64,000 nt of DNA from positions 4,164,001 through 4,228,000 of the forward strand of contig JAITYX010000053.1 in assembly GCA_021018815.1 (NCBI GenBank), read 5' to 3'. Shown here in pieces: positions 22,930 through 35,099 of the stretch (position 1 is the first letter of the stretch; the number at the start of each line of letters is the position of its first letter). The DNA comes from Talinum fruticosum (Eukaryota > Streptophyta > Magnoliopsida > Caryophyllales > Talinaceae). The position numbers and the translations under genes were made by a program. The notes beneath the pieces were generated by a model. The model was not told the origin of the DNA. It searched no databases and worked only from the letters and a program-made list of their open reading frames with translations.

Positions 22930-24675
22930 GTATTACTACGGGTTCTAAAAATTTGAAGTGGGTTGATGCTATGTCTAAGGAGCATAATGCTCTTATTGTC
23001 AATAACACTTGTGATTGGGTACCTTCTACACCTTAAAAGAATCTTGTTGATTGTAAATAGGTTTATAAGATAAAGTATCGATCCGGTGGCAGCATGGAGA
23101 GATATAAGACCATATTAGTGGCTCAAGGGTTTCATCAACGAGCAGGTAATGACTATCATGAGGCATTCAATCTGGTAGTCGAATTAGTTGTGGTTCGACT
23201 ACTTTCATTAGTTGTTTCTTATAATTAGCATACCCAATAGTTGGATGTCAAGAACATGTTTTTCCATGACAATTTAACTTGAGAAATTTGCTCGAAACAA
23301 TATCCTAAATTCATTCACTCGAGTCTTCCAAGCATGTCATATATGGTTTGAAACATGCCCCTTGAGCCTTTCTTATTTCTTATAGTTTTGTGTGTAGTTA
23401 TGGCCAAGGTTGTTAGAATAGGAATTTTAGTTAGAATCGCTCGAGGGTGATTAGAATTGGAATCGTAGAAAAACGGATCGAGGATCGCAGATTCTAATAT
23501 TTGTTTGTAATAGTGAAACCTTTTTTATAAGAATAAAAATCTTATCAAATATTTAAAAAAATTTTACAGAAATAATTTAACTATACTTTGTCAAATATTT
23601 TTTTTTCAAAAGCATACTACTATGATGAATTCTCAAATAAAATTATATGTCAAGCAATCAATGAAATTTATTTAGAATCGTGGATCGGATCGTAGCATTG
23701 TAAAATCTTATTACGATCCTACCACAAATTTTTTGAACTAAATTAGGGTCGCAAGATTCTAACACATTTAAGATTCTAATGGAAGTTGGATCAATGGAGG
23801 GTTTTTGGATCGTAAAATTGTAGAATTCTAAGATCCGACCATGGTCACGCTAATCAATCAATGTTTGTTTGTCACACTCGACTCTCACATTCTTGTCCTT
23901 CTCGTATATATTGATGACATTGTTCGGATATGAAACTCTAAAGCTATGCTTCAGAACTTTATTATCCTTTCTTCTCAGCAGTTCATAATAGAAGATTTTG
24001 GGGTTCTTCATTGCTTTTTCGTTATACAGTGGTTTGTTCTCAATCGAGATTTTTTAACCCAACGAAGTATTTTCTTGATCTTTTACACAAATTTAAGCTA
24101 CAAACCGTTAAACCTGTTATAATATTTTTTACTGTCTGAAGCACCTTATCCCTTTCCGATGCTCTCTACACTATTCACCTCTACGTTGTCAAGTATATTT
24201 TTCACTATTTTTAGGGTACATTGGTGAATGATTTGTGGTTTCGATCCCGCTAAGTCACCTAACTTGGTAGTGGCATTTTTATGCTCGAGTGGGCTAGCAG
24301 ATTCTAATGTTGAGTGGTCTGGTTGCAAGGATTCATGTTGCTTCACTATTGGTTATGTAGTTTTATACAATCTTATTTCTTGATGCTCTTAGAAGCAACC
24401 TATGGTTTCTAAGTGATCCACTAAAGCGTAGTATCGACCGTAAGATGTACAGCTTGTTGAAGCTATCCGGGTCCTCAAGTTTCTCTATGATCTTGGCATG
24501 TTAGATACTTAGTCGATTTAGTTATATTGTGACAACATCAGTGCTACGTACATGGTTGCAAATCCTATGCAACATGATTCCAAGTAAGCACATCATTGTA
24601 GATTATCATTTTGTTCGCCGAAAGGGTTGTTGATAGAGATCTTGTAGTTCATTATATCCTTAAATCCTTATTGTA
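22930..24675 (+). pseudogene. Copia reverse transcriptase and RNase H, first element
   Basis: The RT N-part reads WVDAMSKEHNALIVNNTCDW, VPSTP, YKIKYRSGGSMERYKTILVA, GFHQRAGNDYHEAFN and LDVKNMFFHDNLT, in the RVT_2 order. After the insert at 23401-23847, RT resumes with SHILVLLVYIDDIVRI; YIDD is the catalytic box (about 23905-23918). RNase H follows with VEAIRVLKFLYDLGML, YCDNISATYMVANPM and HDSK (about 24450-24600). Many in-frame stops make it a pseudogene. Confidence 0.75.
23401..23847. mobile_element. MITE-like insertion in the copia RT
   Basis: The ends are TGGCCAAGGTTG and, on the other strand, TGACCATGGTCG, each followed within a few bases by TTAGAAT: an imperfect terminal inverted repeat. 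The interior repeats GATCG/TAGAATCG motifs. Copia RT reads up to its left edge and resumes to the right, which independently marks it as inserted. The target duplication is not clear, so the superfamily is open. Confidence 0.55.
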
Positions 24676-25765
24676 ACATTTGATTGGATGTAATGTAATA
24701 GGGGTGTAATGTTATCAACTATATAATGTAATTAGGTATGTAATGTAATGGGACAACAATTGCATTACCATGTTTGTTTACATAAAAAGTGTAATGTAAT
24801 CACAAAGGTAATGGATTATTTTAATGAAAAATATAGTAATTAAATTGTTGGAGCGGAGATAAATATTATCTAATAAAAATCTACATATTTAGATTTGAGC
24901 TTTTAAAAATATTTTCTATAAAATAATCAAATTTTATTTCTTTTGTGGCAAATATCGACTATATTATTCTAATGGCAATAAATATCATAATAGAGATAAA
25001 TGTTATCCATACGAAAACATTTTAAATTCAAAATCATATTTGAGAATTTTTTAATCTTTTATATCATATTTTCTAATTTTAAATTTTTTGGTGGCAAAAA
25101 GATCAAGTGAATTATTCTAGTAATGATAAATGTTTGTCGTCGTAAAGATAAATATTATCCAAATAATAAAATTTTAAACTAAATTTATATTTCATATTTT
25201 TTTAATTTCTTCTATCATATTGTTAAGTTTTGAATTTTTTTATTGATAAAAGATACAAATTGAAATTATTTTATTTATGATAAATATTTATTGAATTAAA
25301 GATAAATGTTAACAAGTAAAAAATTTTGATCTAAAAATTTTAATTTAAACTTCTTTTATCTTTTTAATTGAAAGGTTAAATTTTGAATCCAAAATATTGA
25401 AGTTGAATTTTTCTCTTAATAACCAACCGATCATATCATATATTAAGATAATAGAAGAAAAAAAATCAAGTTCCTTCTCAAATGGATGAATTTTTTGCTT
25501 GTCAAAGAGGAGGGAGAAAAAGGATATGGAATAGAGAGAGAGGGAGAGAGAGAATTATTGGAAGTGCATTAAAATTTGATCACAAGGATGAATATAATCA
25601 TAATTGTTTAGTAAATGTCCAAGTAATTGTAATTGCATGGTAGAGGTTAGTGTGATTATAATGCAATTTTGATTGCATTACAAAATTGTAACCAAACATG
25701 GTAATGTAATTACCATTACCACTTTGATTACATTAACACTTTGATTACATCCAACCAAGCATGCC
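24676..25765. mobile_element. MITE-like element with TTGGTTGGATGTAAT ends, in copia RNase H
   Basis: Left end CATTTGATTGGATGTAATG; right end on the complementary strand CATGCTTGGTTGGATGTAATC, followed on both sides by repeated GTAATG/GTAATC blocks. Copia coding motifs lie on both sides (VVHYI on the left, VIDIFIKGLL on the right). Inside is a 152-bp tandem repeat. The target duplication is not resolved. hAT or PIF/Harbinger derivation are both possible. Confidence 0.6.
24857..25440. repeat. About 152-bp AT-rich tandem repeat inside the MITE-like element
   Basis: The anchor AGATAAATRTTA starts at 24857, 24994, 25146 and 25300 (spacings 137, 152, 154). Each unit contains an AAAATTTTAAA block and a TTTTTTAAT..TTTTATCATATT block. 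About 3.5 diverged copies. Confidence 0.75.
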
Positions 25766-25800
25766 ATATAGGTTATTGATATTTTTATAAAGGGACTTCT

Positions 25801-28516
25801 TGTAACACCCCAATCCAGGTCTAAGGTGTCACATCACTAGAGTTCTCTAAAGAAAATCTTAAGGCTAAAAGGGAGGTTATTATCATCTATTTTTATTTCC
25901 GAGTCATTAGATCCAACTTGAATTCGGACATTATCCTAATTCTAAGTGAATGGAAAAGCTTTTGTTATAAAACCTATAAATAGTAAACTCGATAAGCCAC
26001 ATGCTCAGAGATCAACAACTAACTCAATGGCTATACGCCGGAGACCACTAATATGCATATCAAACTTGAAATGATCTATTTGGCCTACAACCTCAAATAC
26101 TATAAATTATATAAACTATATGTACTCATTTACATGCCTTAACAAGTAGTAACTACAAAATATACACTAATAATCAACACCATCTAAATAACCAATGTAA
26201 GATCTTCATATAGTGTGAGTTCTCTTCAAAACATGCTGAGGAGGATAAGCAAACCACGAGCTTAATGTATAATCAATCACCCTTAAAATATAAATCAATT
26301 TCACATATTAATACACATACAAACATCCATTATTTAATATTACCGTAATACAATTATTATTTTTGTAACATCCATGTAACATCAAGAAACTAAAACTTCT
26401 ACTCATACCAACTTCCACCAAGTTCTCACACCAAAAAGATAAAAATTCAACGTTCGAATTCACACAGGTTTATGCAATTTCATACCGAAACTATCTTTTG
26501 CTCGTTTCAATTCAAAACTTTATTAAAACGATTTACTCAACTCTTTGAGTTAAAAAATACTTAGAGCATTAGACAATGTCTAGATACTAGCGCAGAGAAA
26601 AACATGCTTACAACATCGACAACATTTAGATACAAACACCTTTTACACTCGAAGGACCGCAACTTACTAACAAAGTTTCTCAAGAACTAACTAGATCTGG
26701 AAAACCATCTTTCCTCATTAGGAAAGTATCAACCTGATATTTTAGGGTAATTCAAGTATCCTAATACGTCAGGATCCCATGAGGTGAAACGCTAAACCGA
26801 GTTAGTCCAATGATATTAACATAATACACTAGATTGATTTGGTATCCTATTATGCTGGGATCCCATGTACTAGACTTCCTAAGCTTTACAACATTCACTT
26901 CAAATTAATTCATTCGGAAAGAATATTTGAAAAATTGCATTTCTAACTTAATCCTTTCACATATTACTCTTAAAAAGCAATTCTCATTGCTTAAATATCA
27001 TTTAATTTTGGAGAACACAAACTTATGTTTCACTAAGCATTTCCAAAAACTTGATTAAATTCAAGATGGCGCTCAAGTAGCCAAGTAACAATCTATAGTC
27101 AAATCCAATACCATTTGAGCTCTTTAACCCGTGCTAAAGATTAAAAATATGGCAAGATTTATACCAAAACATGACAATAACTTGGTTCAAAACTCATCTA
27201 TTTACATTGAAATCATACTCAATTTATATGTTTATGCAAGCCTACATTCAAACTCAATCAATCGATAACAATTTTAGAAAACACACACGATACCTATCGA
27301 CCGGTTCTTATGCATACATTTAAGTCAAAGGAGCTTCTAGGTTCTAGTTGAATTCGGTTTCTACTCAACCAAATTTCAGGTTTAGAATCGGTTCAATTCA
27401 TGTTCAATTCAAAACCCATTCAACTTAGGTCTAATTTAGTTTATATCTTACCCAATTCAAGCTCATTCAGTTAAGGTCCTATTAATTCAATTCAGTTCAT
27501 ACTTTACTCAATTCAACTTCATTGTCAAGTTTCATATAAAACTCCCGATGGAAATCAATATGCAAACATTCAAGTTGCAGCTTCTATTTGGTGCGGATAT
27601 AATTAGCTTCAAAGTTTGACTCAAATCCAAGATTAACTTGAGTTATGTTTCACTAAAGTTTGATTCAGTTAAGACTCAACCAACTTTAAGGTTCATTCAA
27701 TTCGCATACGTATCATTCGTTCATCTTAGATTCAGTTCTGTTCTAATTCATTTAAATTTTATTCATCTTAGGCTTAGGTTTCATTTATAGGATAACTCCA
27801 ACAAATTCACATTTAAAATCACACTCCTTACCAATAAAATATAGTTAAACAGAATCGAATAATGAATCACTCTACATGTTATGTTCTAATAGGACATCAC
27901 ATTATCAATTTGCAACTTCTAGACCTTAATTTACCATATGCCACCTAAATTTACATCCTTTTTCCACACTTCAACCTTAGTTTCTCAATCTAGTTAATTG
28001 AATCTCAAACAAATAAATTCAGTTAACCACAAAAGGAGTTTGACTCAAATAGTAACAACAATCTACAACCTAAACTCATAAATATATTCTAATTAACTCC
28101 TCCGTCGCTCGGTACCAAAAATTTCCACCTTCACTTATACACTTACTTAGAACTAAATCATTTCAAACTTTTTTGAACTCAATTCAACACTAACAATCCC
28201 CAATTTCATTCCATGGCTTAATTTTCTTCAAGTTAGGTTATATTTAGGTTCACGTTAACGTTCATCATTCCAGTTCTAGGTTTGGGTTCGATTTGTTTCA
28301 AACTCAATGCAACGCTAATAATCCCGAATTTCCTTGCATACCACAATAAACTTACTACCCATAAAAATATCATTTGGATTTTCAAAACTACTATCAATTT
28401 AGAGTAAAAGACTACCACCTCGATTTCTTAGAGTTAGGAATAAGATTTGGGTAGAAAGTTAAAGACTAATGAACTTTAAATGTATGCCTTGCTTCTTCCT
28501 CCTTTTTGAAGATAGT
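25801..28516 (-). repeat. Old minus-strand LTR-like block, main part
   Basis: Starts TGTAACACCCCAATCC, matching the left border at 12616, with CATCACTAGAGTTCTC close behind and GGATCCCAT segments (26770, 26860) like those of 13440-13560. It interrupts the first copia element at its KGLL motif. Its continuation may be 34921-35201, ending TAATCTTTACA (LTR start TGTAAAGATTA on the minus strand), with the second copia element in between. The long AT-rich interior has no coding domains; the small frames at 28233-28418 are not convincing. Confidence 0.45.
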
Positions 28517-28743
28517 TGATGTAAATAGATATTTATTTTGTTTGTTATGGTTCTATCTTGTTGGCCAGCTGGAAGCCAATTAACAATTGTATACTTGTAC
28601 AAATATATATACTTTGTACAAGTGGAGAAATTAATATACGATAGAGAGATTTTCTCTCCCTCTCTATCTTTTTTCTCGCTTCGCTCTTTACTCTTTGCTC
28701 GGAGCTTTCTTTCTCATTTTGATATTCTCACCATGAGTCTTCA
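28517..28743 (+). repeat. 5' LTR of the second copia element
   Basis: Starts TGATGTAAATAG (an alternative start is 28507) and ends GAGTCTTCA just before the primer-binding site. It contains a perfect 11-bp-arm palindrome (28593-28623) around TATATATA, then a CT-rich leader, as in small copia LTR promoters. Confidence 0.55.
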
Positions 28744-28755
28744 TGGTAGCAAAGC
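28744..28755 (+). other. Primer-binding site, initiator-Met tRNA type
   Basis: TGGTAGCAAAGC directly follows the LTR CA. It matches the usual plant copia site TGGTATCAGAGC at 10 of 12 positions. Reverse transcription would start here in an intact element. Confidence 0.6.
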
Positions 28756-29039
28756 TTCACGATTAGAATTTGATTCTGAATTAGATAGTTTCTTTCTTCT
28801 TCTTTTTTGATCAATCGATTCAATTCATCGATTGATCCAACTTACACAAAAAAATCAAACATATTATTTTCTTCTTGATTCGATTAGTTGAATTGTTTCT
28901 TTAATAATCTAGCTTTACAAAGCAACTCATTCAGGATTTCTTTGTTGAATCTCTTGTTGATCTCGCTTTATAGGATTTTGAATCCTTAAATCGTAGATTT
29001 GTGTTGGACTGTTTTCAAATTAATCCTATCCGAAATTTT

Positions 29040-32000
29040 AAAACCCTATGTTCGACTTCGAATTTGAGTGGCTATAATGATCCTCTTTATCTCTCTCCTT
29101 TGCATCATCCTTGCATGTAGCTTACTTCAAAGGCTTTTGATAGAAGTAACTTTGTTATTTACAATCATGTTATTGGACAAGCTCTTGGAACTAAGATGAA
29201 ACTCAGTTTTCTTGATGGATTGTGTGTGTAGCCAAGCAGTTCTTCAATGGAAATGTAATATCTTAAAAATTTAAATTTATATAATTTAAATATATTGATG
29301 TTATATTTAATTTAATTTATATTTTTTAGTAGCTTGAGCTCGTAGGTGATTGATTAGAATATTTTATTTTGGGTTAAAAGGAAAGTTTTAATATTAAAAG
29401 GAAGTTAACTAAAACCTTAAAAAAGATAAAAAAATAAAATGAAATAAAAAATAAATAATATGAACGTATTCTTTTTGGTTAGGGCTTTCGTTAAGGTAGT
29501 TTTGGGCCTAATAAAGAAAAGACTAAAATTAAAGCCTTCCTTTTTATATTAATTATCTTAAACACACCCCACCCCCCGCGCTTCCCAACCACCTAACCAA
29601 TCGTTCCCTAACTTTCATTCAAAAAAATCACAAACCGCTATTGCAATTCGTGATAAAAGAAGCATAAGAAGATAAGAAGAAAAAGAAGAAGAAGAAGAAG
29701 AAAAGAAAAATAGTAGTAGTGGGAGGTTTACTGATCATGGGATGGAGAAGGGGAAGGAAGTTGTAGTCATTTTTCCCTTGTTCCACCAATGAGTTTTATG
29801 TTTTCTCATTCCCTTATTAACATTATTTTTCATGTCTCTCTTCATCTTTTTATCTCACTCTCCCTCTTCATAATTTTGCAAATTCCACCACCCACCATCC
29901 CAACACATCATCTTGGTGCCACTACCAGCCGACCCTTTTCAATCGCGTTAAGGTAATAATTCACATTGTTTCTCTTCTTTTCTTGGTATGGTGGAAACTT
30001 AATGAATATGATCTATTTTAGTATGATTTAGGGGTGTTAAAAAATATTTTTGGTGGCCAAAGTTGTAGGTCAAAGTGCTTTGTGGTTGAAGAAATTCGTA
30101 ACGTTACAATGAATGAAACAGCTTTTCAAGGTTGACTTTAAAAATTTACCGAAAATCATATTTATGTTAAAAAATCTAAATTTTGGTGACGTAGTAGATT
30201 GGCGAGTTTACTATCACAAGGTTTTTCAATCATGACTGACCTAAAATGAAATATTTATGAATTTTATCTTAAAATTGCTTAACTCGACACTGAACCGATG
30301 ACAGCTTACGTTTTTATTATTTTGGGCCCTTTTCTTTTAAATTGTATTTTTATACGGAAATTCAAGTAACAAGAACTTGAGTTATGGCTTCTGGAGATTA
30401 AACCAGAAACTGGGTAGGTGCTGAAAGTTTAAATGAATTATAATTGATTTAAAAATTTAGTTGTAAAACCAAAAGTCAATATATTATGTTTACAACCGGA
30501 AAGTATACGTGAGTTATGTTTTTGCTTGCATTATGGTTATCCATAGTGGAATTTAGAATGAATCGGTGTGGTGATATAAAAATGTTATCATTTAGGCCAC
30601 TCGATTAGTTGAGCTCAAGCTTAGGAATTTGCTTTTATTGTTAGGTAATACTTATGCCCTAACTCACAATTGATGCCGTTGAAAATTTTTTGGTATTTAT
30701 TAAAGTATATTTATGTTGTTAGCATCCCGAAAGGGGACTTTTGAAACAAATTCTGTTGTTTGAAGTTGTTTTGGAAGTGTTGTTGAACTTTTGGTTGTGA
30801 AAATTGTTGGGTTAAGGATCTAAATGTTTTCAAATGTTGGACTCATATTATGGGTTGTGATGGTTGGTGTGAGTTCAATGATAGAACTCTAAATAAAATA
30901 TTAATTATTGAAAGGGAAAGATCACAACCAATTTAGCAGATGTTGTTATTTATTACGTAAGACTAGTAAGTCTCCCCGGTAATTGTATGCAAGGTTTTGG
31001 GTATTACTCTACATAAGAGGCGTACGTCAAGGTTTTCGAAGATGGACCATAATTAAGGAATGTATGCCAAGGTTTTCAGGTATTGTTTAGTAGTATGCCA
31101 TGAGTTAGTTTCGGTTGCAAGCTATAAAATTAGGGTTGTATGCCATGAGACAAGTTTGGGTCACTTGGCAAAAGATAATTAGAGATTTATAATGCCTAGG
31201 AAGTGATTGATTAGGACTTAACTAGTGAACTAGTTAAGTAGTAAGATCTTGAATAAATCATTTTATAAGTTATTTGAATAGTGGCTACATAACATTTGTA
31301 TACTTTTTGAATACTTTCCCCTCATCCACGGATGTTTGAAATGTATTTGAATTGTATTTGATTATTAGGAGTGAGTAGTATTGAGTTTCGACTCATTGTA
31401 TCAACCGTTTTGTTTTCATGTGATGACGGGTTGCACGGGAATCGTGGTCTTTAGTAGATTGAGGTCGTTGTTGTCAATCCACATTGTTATTTTAGTATGT
31501 GGACTTTGGATTTCTTTGGTTAAGTTAAAACTTTTATGTTTATGTGATTTTCACGTTAAGTTGTTTCACCGGAAGTTTTAGTATGGTTTTTCTTTGAGGT
31601 TTACCTTTGTATTTCCGTAGTAAATAAGGCGGTAACATCCATTTTCTTTTCTGCTGCATTAATTATGATCTAAAATATTAAATAAGTAAATTAGAAATTT
31701 CAGGGCATTACAGGAAGTTATGAGGTTAATGCACTCGCGATAATATGATCATTCGTTGGATCTTGAATTATATGTTGTCAAAGATTGCTCGAAGGATTCA
31801 TGTACATTGAAACATCCAAAGAACTTTGAGACGAGATTATCGAAAGGTTTGGACAAGCAAATGGTCCTCTCGTGTATCAATTGAAGCACAAGATGTCAAA
31901 TATCACACAAGAAAATTCTTTAATTGCCTCATATTACACCGAGATGAAGAGGATTTGGGACGAACTACGCTTTATTGATCCAATTCCTCGGTGCACTTAT

Positions 32001-32370
32001 GGTGCATTAAAGGCTTGCAAATGCGATATGCTAAAGCGTATCCTTGATTTGGAGGCAAGAAATCAATTGTTTTAGTTCCTCATGGGGTGAACAACACTTA
32101 TATCACATACAATGTCAAATCCTTTATATGGATCCTTTTCCTAACAAATTGAGAAGCAGTGTCAAGTCACCGATGTGTTTATGGCTAGAAATGATGTTGA
32201 GGTCTTTATGGCAAAGGAATTGCCGAAATCGCCTTTTATCCGAGGAAAAGCGACTTCAAAAAGGCTAAATCGGATCGTTTTTGGGATCGTTGCAAAGGAA
32301 TAGGGAACACTATGGATTAGTGCTTCAAAATTCATGGATATCCTTATTGTTATAAAGGGCACAGAGGAAG
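29040..32370 (+). pseudogene. Copia gag, second element, interrupted
   Basis: The first part (29040-29253) carries FDRSNFVIYN-like sequence and then ALGTKMKLSFLDGLCV, the conserved N-terminal gag core. The coding sequence stops at the solo LTR and resumes at 31713 with NALAIIWSF and ETSKEL, then ERFGQANGPLVYQLKHKMSN and YYTEMKRIWDELRF (31830-31970), the UBN2/gag core. A degenerate zinc-knuckle region (DRFWDRCKGIGN, KIHGYPYCYKGH) lies at 32275-32360. Frameshifts occur near 32070 and 32265. The match of pre- and post-insert gag segments confirms the interruption. Confidence 0.75.
29254..31712 (+). mobile_element. Solo LTR, 2,459 bp, inserted in copia gag
   Basis: Begins TGTAATATCTTAAAAATT and ends CAGGGCATTACA, so the ends form a TGTAATRYCYTG-like inverted pair. 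Flanks GGAAA (29249-29253) and GGAAG (31713-31717) match at 4 of 5, a 5-bp target duplication. Gag reading continues across when the block is removed. The 3' part resembles long gypsy LTRs (CTCATCCACGGATGTTTGAA, TTCTTTTCTGCTGCATT). There is a GAA-repeat tract at 29672-29705. No coding domains. Confidence 0.75.
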
Positions 32371-32482
32371 ACAACCTCTCAAGGTGGTTGCTTAAGTTGC
32401 TTGTGATGCTTCAGCTGCTTCACAAGAGAGTCCTCTGGGAATTAAAGATGGATCAAGTTCAAATAGCAAGTTTGATGCTAAC

Positions 32483-33170
32483 ATGATGCAAGTCATGTGT
32501 CAAGAATTAATGAAGGTATTCAAGGGAAAAGGTTTTGGCATGTGTGATGCTAGTAACTACATTAATGTTACTAGTAAGATGTGCTTTCCTCAAACTACTA
32601 ATAATGCCATTATTTTGTATGAGGCTTTTGGGGATCAAATATGGATTGTTAATTCTGGAGCATCCGATCATATGTATCCTCATTTAGCTATTTTTTTACA
32701 AAATGTAGTTTTCCTAAATCTGCTCTTATTGGATTGCCCGATGGTTCCTTAAAAGAGGTTTGGTTGGTTGGGGATATTCGAATTCACCATAATATTGTCT
32801 TGAAAGAAGTTCTTATGTGCCCGAATTCCGGCTTACTTTGCTGTTAGTGGGAAAACTTCTTGACACCTCTCAGTTACCTATAAGGTTTACTAAAGAAGGG
32901 TGTTGTCTTTTCCAAGACCTTTCTTCTAAGGGAGTCATTGCCTCCGGAACTAGAGTTCCCGATCTATACAAGTTGTCCGAAGTTTTTGCTTTGCATGATG
33001 CTACTCAAGAATATGTGATCTTGGAGAATAAGAGTACTTTAAGTATTGTTTATGGATATAATAATAATAGTAGTTCTATTTTGGATATCCATCTGTTTCA
33101 TGCTAGACTTGGACATTGCTCTGTTTCTAAGCTCAAGTGTATTCAGTCACGTAAGTCTCGAGTGTCTTGA
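32483..33170 (+). pseudogene. Copia protease and GAG-pre-integrase, second element
   Basis: The protease region reads QIWIVNSGASDHM (about 32637-32675). The family has W-I-x-D-S-G-A-S, so the catalytic Asp has become Asn (codon AAT). Downstream, 32817-33170 contains FTKEGCCLFQDLSSKGVIAS, then DIHLFHARLGHCSVSKLKCI; HARLGH is the signature of the GAG-pre-integrase zinc region. One frame change separates the two. The copy cannot mature its polyprotein. Confidence 0.75.
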
Positions 33171-33289
33171 TACCTTGTTTTGTAACACTTGCTTAATGTC
33201 TTAATTTCACAAACTGTTATTTCCTAAGAGTGATAGTCTAGCTTCACACCCTTTTTAGTTGGTTCATATGAATATTTGGGGTCCTATAA

Positions 33290-33940
33290 TATAGCCGACA
33301 TCACTCGGAGCACATTTTTTAACAATTTTGGATGATTACTCTCAGTCCACTAAGACATTTCTATTACAAAATAAAATGCAAGTTGTTTCTTATATTCAAC
33401 AGTTCATTGCTTATGCTAAAACTTAGTTTGTTGTGGAGATTAAAGCTATTAGAACCGATAATGGGCATGAATTTATTCAAGAGCAAGTGTAAAGCTTTCT
33501 TTGATAGCCATGGGATAGTACACTATAGTAGTGTGCCTAAGACACCTCAACAAAATGGGAGAATGGAGAGAAAGCATAGACATTTTCTTAAGATTGTTAG
33601 TGCATTGTAAATACATGATAATATACCTTCTAGGTTCTATGGAGCTTGTGTTCTAGCTGCCACTCACATTATCAATAAACTTCCTACTATTGTTTTATAA
33701 TGGAAGACCCTTTTGAGGTACTTAGTGGCAAGCCTCTCAGCTATGAAGAGCTTAGAGTCATTGGTTGTTTATGCTATAGTTTTGACACTTATGCCAAAGA
33801 TAAATTTGGTCCTAAAGCTAGAAGATGTATTGTTATTAGTTATCATGCATACCGAAAGGCCTATAGGTTTTATGGTCTAGATAGGCGGGTTACTTTTGTC
33901 AACGAAGATGTGAAGGTTTTTGAGGATGTTGTTTCTTAAA
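33290..33940 (+). pseudogene. Copia integrase, second element
   Basis: Catalytic-core pieces across frames: VEIKAIRTDNGHEF (second catalytic Asp in TDNG), TPQQNGRMERKHRHFLKIV (catalytic Glu in MERKHR, about 33540-33600), then MEDPFEVLSGKPLSYEELRV, IGCLCYSFD, RRCIVISYHAYRKAYRFYGL and VTFVNEDVKVFED, the C-terminal integrase region. Frames change near 33470 and 33610-33700. Better preserved than the first copia element. Confidence 0.75.
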
Positions 33941-34339
33941 GGTCGAATACAATTTAATCACTTCCTATTTAGTCTCATGAGTCTCTTTACTTTCCCGCAC
34001 ATCCTGTTACTTCTTCAAATTGCTTAGACACAAATTTATCTCTTTCCTCTCCACTTCGTGAATGGAGTACCTGCAGTATTTTCTTCCCCTTCATCTGAAT
34101 AGTTTCTAGTTCTACTGAGTCCGTAGAACCTATTAATCCACAAGTATCTTAGCCTTTGTAAAGGTTCATTAGACCTACAAAGCCACTAGTGAGGTTGCAA
34201 GATTATGCTTATTCGGCTATTAGTATCCTTTGTTTGCTCGTTTACATTTTCTACACTTGGATGCCACATATGTTGCTTCATTATTTGGTGTTTTGTCTTA
34301 GCCTAAGCCTTCTTCTTATGAGCAAGCACATGGTAATCC

Positions 34340-34920
34340 TTAGTGAAAGGAGGCAATGCAAAAGGAATTAGCTGTGTTAGAGGTCAATAACACTTGGGAA
34401 ATTATTGATTTGCCTAAAGGAAAGAGAGCAATTGGTTCCACTAGGCATTATGAGCTCAAGTTCAAACCTAATGGTACTATCGATAAGTATAAGGCAAAGT
34501 TTGTGGTACGAGGCTTCACTCAAGTGAAAGATGAAGACTACAAACACACCTTTTTCCCTATTGCTAAACTTCTTACAGTTAGAGTCTTGATTGCTCGTGC
34601 TACTACTAAAGGTTGACTTTTACATCAATTAGATTTAAACAATACTTTTTATATGGTTATCTCGATGAAAAAGTACATATATTACCTCCCAAGGGTTAAA
34701 CAGTTCCTCTAGGGAAGGTATGTAGACTTAGGAGATCCCTTTATGGTCTTAAGCAAACATTCATACCATGGAAATTAGAGCTCACAAAGTCCTTAAAGTG
34801 GCTGGGTTTTGTGCAATCTAAACAGGATTATTCCTTATTCACCAAAGCACAAGGCAAGAACTTTGTAGCTACTCTAGTGTATGTTGATGATATGCTTTTA
34901 ATAAAAAATGATGAGCTTGG
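34340..34920 (+). pseudogene. Copia reverse transcriptase, N-terminal two thirds, second element
   Basis: MQKELAVLEVNNTWEIIDLP starts the RVT_2 domain, then KYKAKFVVRGFTQVKDEDYK (about 34488-34547), a broken middle with LDLNNTF and SLYGLKQ, then DYSLFTKAQGKNFVATLVYV and DDMLL (YVDD near 34880-34891). The similarity ends about ten residues later, at NDELG. The rest of RT and all of RNase H are absent, so the 3' end was deleted or replaced by the CT-rich sequence that follows. Confidence 0.8.
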
Positions 34921-35068
34921 CATTTCACCTTTCTGTGCCTTCTGCTCCCGCTTCTCTTTTTGTTCTCTCTCTCTTCCACCATTTGAGTGGGGGTGCTTAG
35001 AAATGATTGAAACCCCGTTTCCCCTTCTTTATCTAATATATTAAGTTAACCCGAAATCCACCTCCTTG

Positions 35069-35099
<31 letters not shown>

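Larger units (their letters stand above)
21840..25800 (+). mobile_element. First Ty1/copia element (IN-RT-RNase H remnant), interrupted
   Basis: Copia domain order on the plus strand: integrase 21840-22262, spacer 22270-22910, RT 22930-23400 and 23848-24120, RNase H about 24250-24675, and the C-terminal DIFIKGLL motif at about 25773-25800. Two insertions split it: a MITE-like element (23401-23847) in RT, and a 1.1-kb MITE-like element (about 24676-25765) in the RNase H end. Reading resumes on the far side of both. The element is then cut at 25800/25801 by an LTR beginning TGTAACACCCC. No LTRs of its own are visible. Highly decayed. Confidence 0.75.
28517..34920 (+). mobile_element. Second Ty1/copia element, 3'-truncated, split by a solo LTR
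   Basis: A short 5' LTR (about 28517-28743) is followed directly by a primer-binding site TGGTAGCAAAGC (28744-28755, 10 of 12 bases of the initiator-Met site TGGTATCAGAGC). Gag runs to 29253, is interrupted by a 2,459-bp solo LTR (29254-31712), and resumes. Then come protease, GAG-pre-integrase, integrase and the first part of RT up to just past YVDD. The sequence breaks at about 34920 with RNase H and 3' LTR missing. Confidence 0.8.

Noticed and set aside
24146..24346. Minus-strand 66-codon frame
   Set aside because: It is a shadow of the plus-strand copia RT-RNase H connection.
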